This document shows positions 32,775 to 44,452 of a DNA stretch of 64,000 bases, piece by piece. The DNA lies in the NCBI GenBank assembly GCA_964019415.1, contig OZ025874.1, positions 2,075,512 to 2,139,511 of the forward strand, read 5' to 3'. The notes under the pieces are model-generated. The model was not told the DNA's origin and did not search any database. It saw only the letters and a list, made by a program, of their open reading frames with translations. Position numbers and translations under genes: made by a program. The stretch is from Ianthella basta. Lineage: Eukaryota > Porifera > Demospongiae > Verongiida > Ianthellidae. The number at the start of each line of letters is the position of its first letter. Positions within the stretch are counted from its first letter, which is position 1.

Positions 32775-34269
32775 GTTTGTCTTGTGTGTTCACCTACGTA
32801 AGTGTTGTGGTTAGGTGATGTAATGGGTAAGAAGTATTTGTGAGGGTTGCCAGTAGAGATCGCACTTTAGCGCATTTGGCCAATTTTGACATTTTTCACT
32901 ATTTAGGTAGCTACAAGTGTCCTTCGTACATTCAACAAGTTTAAAGTGAATCCGCACTTCTATCGGCGAGTAATCGTCAGTCAGGCAACCCCCCTCGCCA
33001 TTATATTTACATACGCAGGATACAAAATAGCAATAAAAATGGTGGTGTGTTGTTTACTCCTGTCTAGTTTCGTCTCATTTTCCACTGTAATGTTGTTTGT
33101 CAATGCTATAACAGCAGTCATCGTGTAGTATAGTGGTAATGAGCCAGTTAGTAGATGGATACTGACATTTCTAGCTATGAGAAGCCCATTCAGATAACTG
33201 CAAGTGGACTTGGAATACCGTACTGATCAGTTGTTAAGTGCATGTGATTATAGCTCTGGCAGGAAAAAATATGCGCCTAATAAAGCATATGCGCTTAACA
33301 AACGAATGGGTCAAGAAATTATAATGATATGCAAATGTCATATTAAGATGGCCGCCGCGTAGCGCAGTAACTGAGTTCTCATTCAAGCATTATTTTTACT
33401 ACCTTATAGTCATTATTACACTGCAGGCGAGTGGCTAGGTTACCAGGGAGTCCTTTTATGTGCCTAATAGAAGGGGTGAACCCTTGAAATCACTATGCGC
33501 CTAACAGTTAGGGTGAAAATTGGTAAAGAAATGTGCGCTTAACAGAGGTTATGCGCTTATAAGAGGGGTGCACTTAACAACTGATCAGTACGGTATACCA
33601 ATTCAAGGCCGATTTCTACAATCAAAAGGTACACATTGCATTGTGAATTATGTAAATGGCATGCATAATTGCTGCGCAGTTGTTCAAACTCCGCGACAGT
33701 ATCATTGAATGTTCCTTGAAAGTTGCCAATTTTCGGCGGCCATTTTCCAAAAATGCTGATTCGTGCTAAGGTGCGATTTCTACTGGCGACGCTCACATTT
33801 GCTTATGATTAATTGTTTACATAATGTGAAAAGCTTTAGAGCTGAAATTACTAATTATTGGTATCTGGATTTCACTGTGAAACCAGTTTGCTTAAATCAC
33901 TTTCCAAAGTCAGCCTCAAAAAGTTTCCTTGTGATGTCTAAAATTATCAGCAAAGGAATTTCTTTACTATCCAAGTGACCGCCAAGGTGTCAATTATACA
34001 AGAGCTGAACCATTGCAACTGAACTGGGCTGGTTGTACTGTAGTGGTTGCAAGGGCCTGCATGGGCCAAGCTGATTAAAGTAAACAAATGAATATGCAAG
34101 TGTGAATTTTACTCTCTCTGGATTTGGACCACTTCAAATCGCATTAGTGCTGGCACACATTGTGAACACCCCCTATATAGTCCTGTGTGCCAGACCTCCC
34201 TCCGGAAGGGTCTGGTATTATTGCGTACATTAACTTCAAGCTGTGTATGTAGGACAAGATCCATCCTGG
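32775..34269. other. Spacer between units, no supported gene
   Basis: It contains interspersed inverted motifs (CCGTACTGATCAGTTGTTAA at 33,220 and its complement near 33,577-33,595) that bound a TIR-like block of about 0.38 kb with ATGCGC(C/T)TAA repeats inside. No ORF with recognisable content was seen. Confidence 0.4.
33213..33600. mobile_element. TIR-like block, about 0.39 kb
   Basis: GGAATACCGTACTGATCAGTTGTTAAG at the left end is mirrored by CTTAACAACTGATCAGTACGGTATACC at the right. Inside are repeated ATGCGC(C/T)TAA motifs in both orientations. No coding capacity was seen. Target duplication not determined. Confidence 0.6.
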
Positions 34270-34303
34270 CCAATCAGATTTGCTGAGTGCTATTATGACG
34301 TCA
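34270..34303 (+). promoter_or_regulatory. CCAAT box and CRE palindrome upstream of a start exon
   Basis: CCAAT at 34,270-34,274 and a perfect TGACGTCA at 34,296-34,303 lie 17 bases before the ATG at 34,320. CRE sites bind CREB/ATF factors. In the two degenerate paralogues (1,732 and 35,215) the palindrome has become TGACATCA and the ATG is gone. Confidence 0.5.
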
Positions 34304-34319
34304 GCCTAAATTTAGAGAC

Positions 34320-34404
34320 ATGGCACTGGCTCGCTTGAAGGATATCATTGGACGTACTGCGACTTCACTGGGGTACACTGTAACAGCAGAGCAAGCCATA
34401 CAAG
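34320..34404 (+). CDS. Start exon of the modular gene, phase-1 donor
   Basis: The ATG begins 28 codons (MALARLKDIIGRTATSLGYT...EQAIQ) and one extra base before the donor CAAG|GTATGA. Joined in phase 1 to the CARD-like exon (AG AAA ATT...), it would supply the first helix of a death-fold: LKDIIGRTATSLGYTVTAEQ is amphipathic. It sits just left of the border where the duplication starts (34,471). In copy A only a version without ATG survives. Confidence 0.5.
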
Positions 34405-35516
34405 GTATGAATGATACAATAAACCATGAGTGCGTGAAATATCACCTCCTTGCGAGTTTACTCTCATACCAACATGTTTGTTTAGCCCCAAATGGTCCCT
34501 TTTCGCAAATCCGGTCACATCTTATTATAATAGACGTAACACACATTTTCGTTGTTCGGGATATGCTCCTTCAATTCTGGACAGAACATCACGAAACTTG
34601 GTAGGATTACAAAGAGGCATACTGTGAATAGCCTTGCTGAGCCAAAGTTTGGTTTAAGGACGTTCTGTCGGAGTTCTTGCCACTTTTACGGTCGCCGCCA
34701 TATCTAAGAGATAGGGAAAAGAACATATTTCCTCCTCCTTCAATTTTCCACCAATCTTTGCCAAACTTGGAAGAGTATACAACGGAAATATGGGGGGTGA
34801 CCTAAGGTGGGTAGTGTCTTGGTCGTTGAACTCCTTAACCTGAAATGGATTAACATAAGTTAATTCTGTACGCACGGAGTTTTACAGAGCAAGTCTACGG
34901 AATGCTCCCAATTAAATGGACGGTTTTGATTGGTTAAACGCTCAAATTACGAACTATAGACTAGGAACCCACCCAAAGGGTGGGCATTCAGCTAGTTTTA
35001 GTAAACAAATGAATATACAAGTGTGAATGTTAACCCTAACTGGTTTTAGACCACTTCAAATCAGGTTAATGTTGGCACACATTGTGAACACCCCCTATAA
35101 AATTATAGTCTTGCGTCCCAGACCCCCTGTGGAAAGGTCTGGTATTGTTGCGTACACCAACTTGTGTCTAGGACAAGATCGTATCCTGGCCAATCAGATT
35201 TGCTGATTGCTATATGACATCAGCTTAAATTTAGAGACATTGTTTGACGTGCTGCGGCTTTACTCGGGCACACTCTAAAAGCAGAGCAATTAAGAATGAG
35301 CCGTACAAGCAAAACAAAGTGAATTCGTGTACTCAAGAGTAGATAAGAGATGAGAGTACACAACCACGTATGCCCGCCTGTAACAGCATTTTTCTAAAGT
35401 GACACAGCAAAACATCACACGTTGGCATGGCAACATATCATTTATTTTGATGTAATGGCAATAGCTGCGTAGCTACGTAAAGTGACACCTGCAGCAGACA
35501 GAATGAGTTCTAACAG

Positions 35517-35810
35517 AGAAAATTGAGCTTGAAATTCGATTACAAGATGCGCAAACGGCACGGGGGACACTTTATGACCACTTAGAGAGTGATTGCACAC
35601 TTCAGCAGTTAGAGAATCTGGCCGAGGTGCTGGTGGGTGTCGATAGAGGCTTTGGCACAACAAGGGAAGTTGGCCAAGAACTACAGAAACGAATCCAAGG
35701 TTCTGATGCGCACAAAAGAAGGTCACCTTTACCTGAGGCTAACTCACCATCATTATCTTCAATCTGGGTTACCAGTATGGACGAAAGTGGACTCTCCACA
35801 GTCACTCCAG
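35517..35810 (+). CDS. CARD-like exon, phase 1-1 (copy B)
   Basis: Identical in all the features described for 2,034-2,327, including acceptor TTCTAACAG, donor CCAG|GTATATG and the missing transmembrane part. It follows the intact start exon at 34,320, so in this unit a chain start exon, CARD-like exon, stalk exons (37,701; 37,949), Cys exon (38,269), AIG1 exon (46,479) is fully open in phase 1. This chain has no transmembrane block and would give a soluble protein. Confidence 0.6.
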
Positions 35811-37700
35811 GTATATGTATATGTTTGCAGCCAGTACTATACCATGGTAGATTGATAGGCATACATAGACTATATGTGGTTTCATGGGTATATGCATAAT
35901 GTTGTCAAGAGCATGAATGAAAGAAGGATCACTGAATTGACCAGCCTATTACACCAGTATTGGTGTCACAGTTGACTGGTTGTAGCTATGTTTCTGCCCA
36001 TAGTGACACTGTGACATCATACATAGCACAAAGTGTCTCCTCTTCTCACATTCATCACATTTACTTGTACAAGAATCTTTAGAGCTATATGTACTGTACA
36101 GTGGGAAATATAGGCAGAAATATAATTTGGCAGATTTGTCATGAAGGGGTTCTGGCAGGTTTTAAATCTGACAGATTCTGCATCCTAAGCACTGATAACA
36201 TCACAGAAAATGCCGACAATGGAGCATCGTTGGCTCTGGTTTCATGTCATTTCAGCAGCATACCTTCATTTAATATATTATTGGAGACATTAAGATCTCT
36301 CTCTCATTGGTGGTGTAGCTGATGTAGGTACTGTGACTTGCACAGTGCTTCTTTCAGGCCTTAACTAGTGTCCTCATGCAGCACAAGAGCTCACCCTCTC
36401 AATGCACATGTTCATTCACTTGCTCTGTCTTAGCACACTAGAGCACGGCTACTTTACTCTGTACGTAGTTACTGAAGTCCATATCAATTGCAAACATTAT
36501 GTACACGTTGACTGCCTTGTAACTAAGCTGCCTACACATCATACTTCGGTACACAGGCAGAAATATTGATGAGGAATTAAATTTGGCGGTTTTTGAAATC
36601 TGCCAATCTGCCAAATAATTATTTAAACCCTGTCAATATTTCCCGCTATATACAATTTATAGTTATATTATGGCCGCAAGGGCATTATCTAATTTAACCA
36701 CGAGGGCGCAATGCACCCAAGTGATTAAATAGATTAATGCCCAACCATGCCATAATATAACTGGCTTCTTGTTTTTCGAATGAGAATGGTTTGCATCATC
36801 GAAGAAATCAAGCTACAACGTCGTTTCCTAGGTACCGATGGCAGACACTTTTAAAATCATGAGTATATTGCGAAACGAAGGCACTGTGTGAAAAGGAAGC
36901 AATTAGTGATGATGCAGGACCGAGTAGCTCCAAGAAGCCTGCTTCTTTGCTGAACATTGAACGTTTCATTGCCAAGCGCATAGCTGACCAGATCAGAAGG
37001 AATGCACAAGAGCTCAGAAGGAGTCTTCTGTAGAAGAGGCACTGTTCTTGTTTTCACCTCAACCAAAGGAACTTAGTAGCTAGCTACGTAGTTTTACCAG
37101 AAAAGAGGCTCCACAAAGGGTGTTTGGGTAGCAACACAGCCACTGATTTCAAGGTAGTTGCACATGCCAGGCCTTACCAAGTTACCTGATTTTGCTGTAA
37201 TAAAATTTGCATGGGCCCAAATGTCTAGCTAGCTAGTCCCATATGTAGCTAGCTACAAGGAAATTAGGAATGCAGAGTGAACTTCACGGGAATGTGGTCT
37301 ATCATGGTGTTGAGTTACTGTTGCTTGTTTCTGTGCTTTTTCTGCTGGCCATTCCTAAATCCCTTTTAATTCTAAAGGAATTTTTATACACTAGTTTGTA
37401 CAGTTTTTGCATATCCAAAGGACTGTGGCTACATCAGATTAATACCAGTGCTGACTAATACCCCTTTGTTAAATTATAGATGAAGATTGTGCAGAACATC
37501 GAGCACAGTTATGCCACTCTAGATAAACCAGCTGCTGTGTTACCTTAACAGTATACCGGCACAACAAAATGGTGGCATTGGGGTATCTTACCGTATTGTC
37601 CCTAATTATTCGGCAGAATAAAACACAGAGTTGGCACTTAGGTTGGCACACATTGTGAACACTCCCATATACGTAGCTATTGCATATTTTCTGTATGCAG

Positions 37701-37784
37701 ATGAGTCATCGAGTACAAGTTCTGTGGCTTTCACTACCGGCAACCCACAGCCAACGTTGTCTAACAGTGTGTTGGATGCTGAAG
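37701..37784 (+). CDS. Ser/Thr-rich stalk exon R4, 84 nt
   Basis: Acceptor GTATGCAG, donor GAAG|GTTTGT, phase 1-1. Counterpart of 4,817-4,900 with a few replacements (DESSSTSSVAFTT at the start). Confidence 0.7.
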
Positions 37785-37948
37785 GTTTGTTTTGCATGTT
37801 GCCTATGCATGTCGCCTAAGTGTTGTGCATATAATGAGGGATATACTGTATATAACAGGCCTTTACTTGGGCTTTCGAGCTCTAGAGTTAAAATTCTTCT
37901 TTGTATAACTGTGGCTAGCTCTATTGCATATTTTGCTTGTGCACGTAG

Positions 37949-38020
37949 ATACACCATTGAGTACAAGTTCTGCGGCTACCACTACTGCTACCAATCACCC
38001 AGAGCCAACAAACACTGAAG
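37949..38020 (+). CDS. Ser/Thr-rich stalk exon R5, 72 nt
   Basis: Acceptor GCACGTAG, donor GAAG|GTTTGT, phase 1-1. It encodes DTPLSTSSAATTTATNHPEP and ends NTEG. It is two codons longer than copy A (5,046-5,111). Confidence 0.7.
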
Positions 38021-38268
38021 GTTTGTATTGCTTGTTCACCAAGCTATTTGTGCACAGGTATGAGGATTCATGCTATCAGTTCTTGCTTCCATCTTGTAAC
38101 ATGGATGATATGAACATATCATGGACCTTTGTTGGCACTCTGTTCCTTCATTCAATCCTCTGTCAAACTACCTGTATAGTGCTGATAATGCCTGCACCTC
38201 CAATTAGAACTGTGTACAAGCTGGGCTGAATTTCTTGTTCGCCACTATAATGGTCTATGTAGGTACAG

Positions 38269-38364
38269 CAAATGCTAGTGACCCATGTGTGGGTCTAACT
38301 GGAATTCAATCTTTCCACTGTGTGTACCTCAGTAGAGCCATCTCTTGCAGTTCCGTCAACAGAG
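38269..38364 (+). CDS. Small Cys exon, intact copy, phase 1-1
   Basis: 96 nt between acceptor GGTACAG and donor AGAG|GTAATT, encoding 32 residues with three cysteines (SDPCVGLTG, FHCVYLSRAISC). The copy in unit A lost two bases and is out of frame. Function unknown; the cysteines could form disulphides if extracellular. Confidence 0.5.
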
Positions 38365-40737
38365 GTAATTCAGATGCAGAATGTCAGTATTCTAGTAGAC
38401 ATTTTTGGGGCTCGCTTCGCTCACCCCTTTATCAATCAGTAGGTAGCTTGACTCAACGCTTTGGGCGGGGCTTATTTCTATTGGTCTGTTCGTTTGCTTC
38501 TACCACACCGTAACTATGCTATTTGTGCAATGTCCACTTCCCCTGTGTCGTATATATGCCAGCCAAATATCATTTATACCAGTACACATTCATTATACAT
38601 GCATTGCTGTTGCACTATCAGACATTTTATACACACAACACACACTGTAGTGTATTTGGGTCTTGGAATGAAAGATTTGCCCAGTTACAGTTAGCGCTGC
38701 CGCTGAGCCATCGGCAATGCAAAAGGCCTAACTGCCAAGCAAGCACAGCTTCAGCTAGCTAAGGCCAGGCAACACCAGTGAGCATGCAGTCAGGCAGAAA
38801 CTGAAGCGCAGACACAGATTCGGCTCGAAGTCCACAGCATCCTGCTGAGTTGGCTTATCTATCCGTAGCTCCCACTTTGTCCCTACTCCCATGGCCCTTC
38901 CCACTCCTTCCTCCATCTGTATCTCCCACTCCTCCCATGTATATACCTAGAGTAACTGTGTGCACCATAATGTCTTGCTTTCAAGGAACTCCTAACTCCT
39001 GACCCACATGCAGATAAGGGCCCTTGTGTGCTCATCCATTGTCCTCTTCCCTCCCTAGCTCTTACAAGTCTGTTTACGCTCATCTTGCAGCCTCTCCAGC
39101 TCTTTAACACTCACGCATGCGCACATGGCTTGTGTTCATGCACTATGGCTACAACTCATTTGGCTTGCTCAGGCTCGCCCCCACGATGCAATGCATCTGC
39201 CCAGTCCATTATGAGCTGCTTTGTACATTAGCATAAATTTTGTGTACATAACTATCATGGATTGAGGCAACCATGAAATTTCTCTGTACAAAATGTCTGT
39301 AACCTAACGTTAATGTGGAGAGACTCTGAGGCTGTATAATCTTTGGTATAGATGGGGCATGGTCCATGCAACACCTTGACATTGGCCCAATCCGGCCACC
39401 TGATAGTACATAGTATGCATGTCCCAGTGCTGAGGTGGCTGCTTCACATGAATCGGGATCCACTGCCCACATGTGAGTGTGCTCACACAACTGCTGGTTC
39501 ATGAGGCATCTGCTTGTCTGTCCAACAAAGTGACACCTAGGGCAGCTAGCCCATCTTACACCAAAGACTTTTCATCAAGTCTATCCACATTAGGTCACAG
39601 ACTATATAGCCAGGCTACTAAACTAATACATAGGATCAATGCCTTAGATTTGCAATTCTTTACTTTCAAGTAGACTACCAACCCTAGGCCAACTCCTGCT
39701 CAAATTAATTTACTTGTAGGTGTTAGTTCAACTAGTAGCTATTCCGTGTCGAGACGTCTTGTTCGCCACATTCTCGTCGCTCATGTCAGCGAATACCCCT
39801 TCACGACCCCCGAACTTGGTGACCATACACCATATCAACCTCAATCCATGACCATCAGGTGCATATTCATGCGAACCATTCAGCTGAGCCGTCTAAATGG
39901 GAACATTCAGCACAAAGCACTCGAGGCTGCTGGTGCAACACCTTTTTGCCTATCTTTTTCAATGTATTAACCTGCCAACAGTGATGACATGATATGCAAT
40001 TATGACGTACTGCATTCCTTAACGCTTATATGCAACTGGTCTATTGCATTCCTGAGCGTGACCATACATACATACAAATGCTAGTCAAGACCATGCAGAT
40101 TCAGCTTATGATTCAGATTATGCTTGGCAATTAAAGAGCTCTGAGACTCTGACCACTGCACTTCTTCCCTCTCTGTAATCCTGCTATATCTGAACATCAA
40201 TACATGAGCTCCCAGAAATGTGAGACTGAAATTAAACATCCCTTATGCATCTTCAGTGAAGTATGTGGTTCAGTAGCTTCTATAGAGCTGAGACACAACA
40301 ACACAACAATGTACATTTAAACACTGAATGAAAGCCATACCCAGTTTGTGTGTCAATTGCTAGGTACAGAGACACCATCCCTACACAGACGGATAAATAT
40401 GTGTGAATGACTATTAGGATTATTGGGCATTTTTTATGCATCAAGCCACCACTTGTACATGATTGGCTGGCAATGACGCTGATGATGTTAAATCACGTCA
40501 TTGCTCGAAATACAGAGGGAGATTCGTGCAGGTTGAACAAAAATACAATAAAAGACTTGGCTAGACTACTCCCTGCGAGTTCTCTGCACCTAGATGCAGT
40601 ACACATCCACCATAGTGGCATAAAAGAGCTATCTGGTCCCACGATTGTTATCATATGATAACGTCATAGATCAAAGGCAGCGACACGCAGGTAAACAGGT
40701 TACTGCAGTGGCAATCACGTAAGCACCCTTAACACCT
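38365..40737. other. Intron/spacer of copy B, no supported gene
   Basis: Counterpart of 5,455-8,686 without the 0.86 kb insertion. The frame 39,746-39,970 parallels 6,842-7,066 but has no domain. Confidence 0.4.
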
Positions 40738-40838
40738 CCATATACGGAAGGTGGTGTGGGAGCAAAACACTTACCAGCAGTGCTGGTAAGCTTGCAGAAG
40801 TGCATGGTAAGCGTTTTGCTCACACGCCGCCTTCCATA
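40738..40838. mobile_element. Left part of the fold-back MITE split by the gypsy element
   Basis: Counterpart of 8,687-8,792. The right arm resumes at 45,463 (CATATATGGCTACTG). Confidence 0.7.
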
Positions 40839-41058
40839 TGTAACTGGTGCTCTGCGTTTCGCAAGGCGGACACGGGTCGAACAGTAACACGGACACAATC
40901 ATTGACTCCCTCCAAATCTGAGGTCAAAAGCACTGCGCATGCGCATACAAAACCAATTATGACATCACAACACTAATACGTACAGCAACACAAGGTAAGC
41001 ACAAGATAAGGGTACAAGAGCATGCACACACTGTTCATACACATGTAACAGTTCTACA
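40839..41058 (-). repeat. Gypsy 3' LTR, 220 bp
   Basis: TG...CA termini; differs from the other LTR at a single position. Confidence 0.93.
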
Positions 41059-41072
41059 CACGTTCCCCCTTA
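41059..41072 (-). promoter_or_regulatory. Polypurine tract
   Basis: On the minus strand AAGGGGGAACG lies just before the 3' LTR, the usual primer site for plus-strand DNA synthesis. Confidence 0.75.
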
Positions 41073-44000
41073 GTTCAAGCTCGACCCCGAGCTTACAAAG
41101 CGGTTCGGGGGTCGTCTGTCTCTCTGAGGATAACGCCGGACCAATTGTTCAGGTGGTGGCTGTGGTGGAGGTGGCAGCGGTGGTTGCACTGGTGGAAGGA
41201 CTACATGATCAACTTGTGGAGGATGCCAGCCTTGACTTGAGTCTGCCCCATTTGGAGCTACTGTGACCGTGGGCTGCACTCTGTGTCTTAGCCGATTAAC
41301 GTGAACTACCCTGGTGCGCTGGCCATCTGTAATCTCCATTGTACAGGAGCTCTTGACTGACTTGACTCTCCATTCTCCTTCCCACCGAGGTTCTAACTTG
41401 CCTGCTGTAGGCCGAGATAACCAGACTGTGTCTCCTGTTTGGAATGATCTTGGAGTGGCCCGCTGATCGTAAGTGGCCTTTTGGTGCTCTGCTGCTGAGA
41501 CCATGTTGGCTTCCACGAAGTCTTGCAACTCAGCAAACCTAGCACGAACATGAGCTTGATAAGTTTCTTTGTCAAATGCCATTGGGTGCGAGAGATCCGC
41601 GACCTTGGGTTGTCGCCCAAACATGAGGACAAATGGAGAGACTCCTGTGGATGAGTGGACTGCTGAGCGATACGCATACAATATCAGCGGTAGATATTGT
41701 TCCCAGTCTGTGTACTTGTCAATGTATGCCCGCAACATCTGTAAGAGAGACCTGTTGAAACGCTACACGAGACCATCTCTCTGCGGGTGGTAAGCTGTGG
41801 TACGAGACTTGTTGGTACCAAATGCCTCCAATGTTTGGCGCAAAATGGTGCTCTCAAAATTTCGCCCTTGGTCGGAATGGAGGGATTCTGGTTGGCCATA
41901 TGTTGCAAACAACTTCACCAGTTCCTCTGTTATTCGACTAGCTGTTTGGTCCTGCATAGGAACGGCATCCGCCCATTTGGTGAAGTAATCTTGCACCACC
42001 AATAAGTATCGGTGGTTTCTAGAGGACACTGGAACCTCTAGAATGTCCACGGCAACCATTTGCCATGGTCTCCCAATGGGCACATTGGTGAGGGGAACCT
42101 GCTGAGGTGCAGGTGGCTTTGTTTGTTGGCATGTGGTACACTCCCTGCAGTGCTGGTCAACATCTTGTGCCATGCTAACCCAGTACGCCTCTTGGCGAAG
42201 TCGCTTCAATGTGCGATCTGGGCCTTGATGTCCCGCACCTGGAGCATCATGATTTCGTTGGAGTGCTTCTTTCCGTAGACTGTCTGGGAGAATGGGGACC
42301 ATGATTTGATCTGATGTCGGTTCTGGAGAGTAGCACCTGCACAGAATACCATCCTTCACCTGCAGCTGAGACCACAGTTGTCTGTAGCGCTGCATAGGTT
42401 GCTTCCGCCATTCTGTCCCTGTGGGGCGGAGTGAGGACTGGGAACGAGCTTGTAGCAACTTAGAAATGTTACTGTCTGCTTGCTGAGCTTGGCGAAGCTC
42501 TGGTGTGAGGGTGTGTGGCATTGCTGACGTGACTGCACATGGGTCCGCTTCTGGCCAGTTGCGTCGAGAAAGAGCATCCGCGTTGGTGTTGAGAGCTCCC
42601 TTGCGATACAAAATCTGCATGTCATACTCCTGCATGGCTAGAGCCCAACGGCACAACATCCCTTCCATCTTTTGTGCTGACAGCCACTGTAAAGGTGCAT
42701 GATCCGTGATGAGCTGAAAGGAACGTCCCAGTAAGTAGTGCCGAAATTGTTTCAGTGCAAACACCACGGCTAGACACTCCTTTTGGATAACGCTATACTG
42801 GCGCTTTGGTCCTGTCAGTGCTCGGCTGGCGTAGGCTACCACATGACCCTCCTGCTCAAGAATGGCTCCCAAGCCCACTGCACTAGCATCCGTTTGCAGT
42901 TTGAATTGGCTAGCGTCTTGGTCAAAACGAGGATAACCCAGGACTGGTGCAGTCATCAATTTGTCCTTTAGTGTGGCAAAGGCTTGTGCACACTCTGAGG
43001 TCCACGCAAATGATGCACCTTTCCGGGTCAAGGCATACATGGGTGCTGCAATGTCCGCAAACTGACAGATGTATCTCCGATAGTACGATGCTAAGCCCAG
43101 AAATTTCTGCACCTCTGTGATGCTGGTAGGTGTTGGCCAGTTTTTCACTGCTTGGACCTTCTGCGGGTCAGGGAGCATTCCCACGTCTGAGAACACATGC
43201 CCCAAGTAGGACACTTCGGTCATACCAATGTGGCACTTCCTCCCCTTCAATGTTAGGCCTGCCTCCTTCAGGCGTTGGAACACTTCTCTGAGATGTTGTT
43301 TGTGTTCCTCTTCACTCACTGAGTGTACCAAGATGTCATCCACGTAGGTAGTGGCAAAGGTCAGACCTCGCAACACTTTGTCCATAAGACGTTGGAAGGA
43401 ACTGGGTGCTCCTGACAAACCGAATGGCATCCTGCAAAACTGGTACAGCCCTAGACCTGGGCCCGGGCAAAAGGCTGTCTTCATACGGTCTTCTGGATGC
43501 ACGGGTAGTTGCCAGTACCCACTCTTAAGGTTTAGTGTGGAGAAGATCACGGACCTTGCCAACTGATCTTGAACTTCATCGGGCAATGGAAGTGGGTATG
43601 CATCCTTTGTTGTACGCTTATTGAGCTCACGATAGTCTACACACATGCGCAGCTCACCGGACTTCTTACGTACATACACCGCCGGTGCCATCCATGGACT
43701 GCTACTTTCTTCAATGATGCCTTGGTCTAGCATCTTTTCAAGCTGTCTCTGAACTTCTTCTCGGTACTGGGCCGGGATGCGTTGGGGTGGGACCCTGGCA
43801 GGATTTCCTGTAGTGGGAATGAAGTGGCAGGTGATGTCTGTTGCACCAGGGGCCATTCGAAAGAGGTCACGATACTCCTCTACAATGGTTGTGAACCCCA
43901 TCCCTGCATGTTCTGGGAGTTCAATGCTGGAAGTCGACCCAAATTCGGGGATTGCGCACTCATCAACAACGTCTTCTGGGGTTTCCTCCGCTGGAGCAAC

Positions 44001-44452
44001 TGCACATGACTCTGCAGTGGCTCTGTGCACCTGGACTGGCGATTGAGTGAAGTCAAGCACCAACCCATTGTCATGCAAAAAGTCTACACCCAGGATCACA
44101 GGGGCCACCAACTCCCTTACAACTACAAAGGAGTGCACCAATTCTATCTCACCTACTTGGATGGAGCTTCGGATGTGTCCCAGAATTGGTAGGGGAGCTC
44201 CTGATGCGGTCACTAGTTGCAGGTGTTTTTCACCCTCGATTTGCTCAACATCTCCCGCCCTTGACAACACCTGCTGCTGCACCAGAGACACTGATGAGCC
44301 AGAGTCCAACATCACCTCCACTCCGGTGCCTCCCAGTTCACCCCACACAGTGGCTACCCTTGATTTTGTAACTGCCACCGTGACCATGTTGCTGTGAGGG
44401 CTTACTGTGGAGGTTGGGGGCGCCTGTTGCCCTTGACAGACGCCCCTTGGTC
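41070..44452 (-). pseudogene. pol: Gypsy pol: protease, RT, RNase H, integrase, with two active-site lesions
   Basis: Expressed from gag by -1 frameshifting. In order: aspartic protease (VMLDSGSSVSLV), RT with SSPWMAPAVYVRKKSGELRM, motif B-like FCRMPFGLSGAPSSFQRLMD and YVDD (TTYVDDILVHS), RNase H (FKLQTDASAVGLGAIL), integrase zinc finger (HDAPGAGHQG...CRECTTCQQ) and core (VAVDILEVPV, SLHSDQGRNF), then a C-terminal part with VVHVNRLRHRV. Motif A reads FSTLNLKSGYWQ: the family's catalytic Asp is Asn (codon AAC, 43,532-43,530). A TAG at 41,765-41,763 ends the frame exactly 36 residues after the Asp of HSDQG, the position of the third acidic residue of the D,D-35-E triad; the same frame is open again down to 41,070. 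Confidence 0.92.

Noticed and set aside
43777..44397. Plus-strand ORFs across gag-pol and the RT ORFs (also 24,450-24,866, 44,562-45,194 and 51,744-52,309)
   Set aside because: Antisense shadows of well-supported retroelement proteins.
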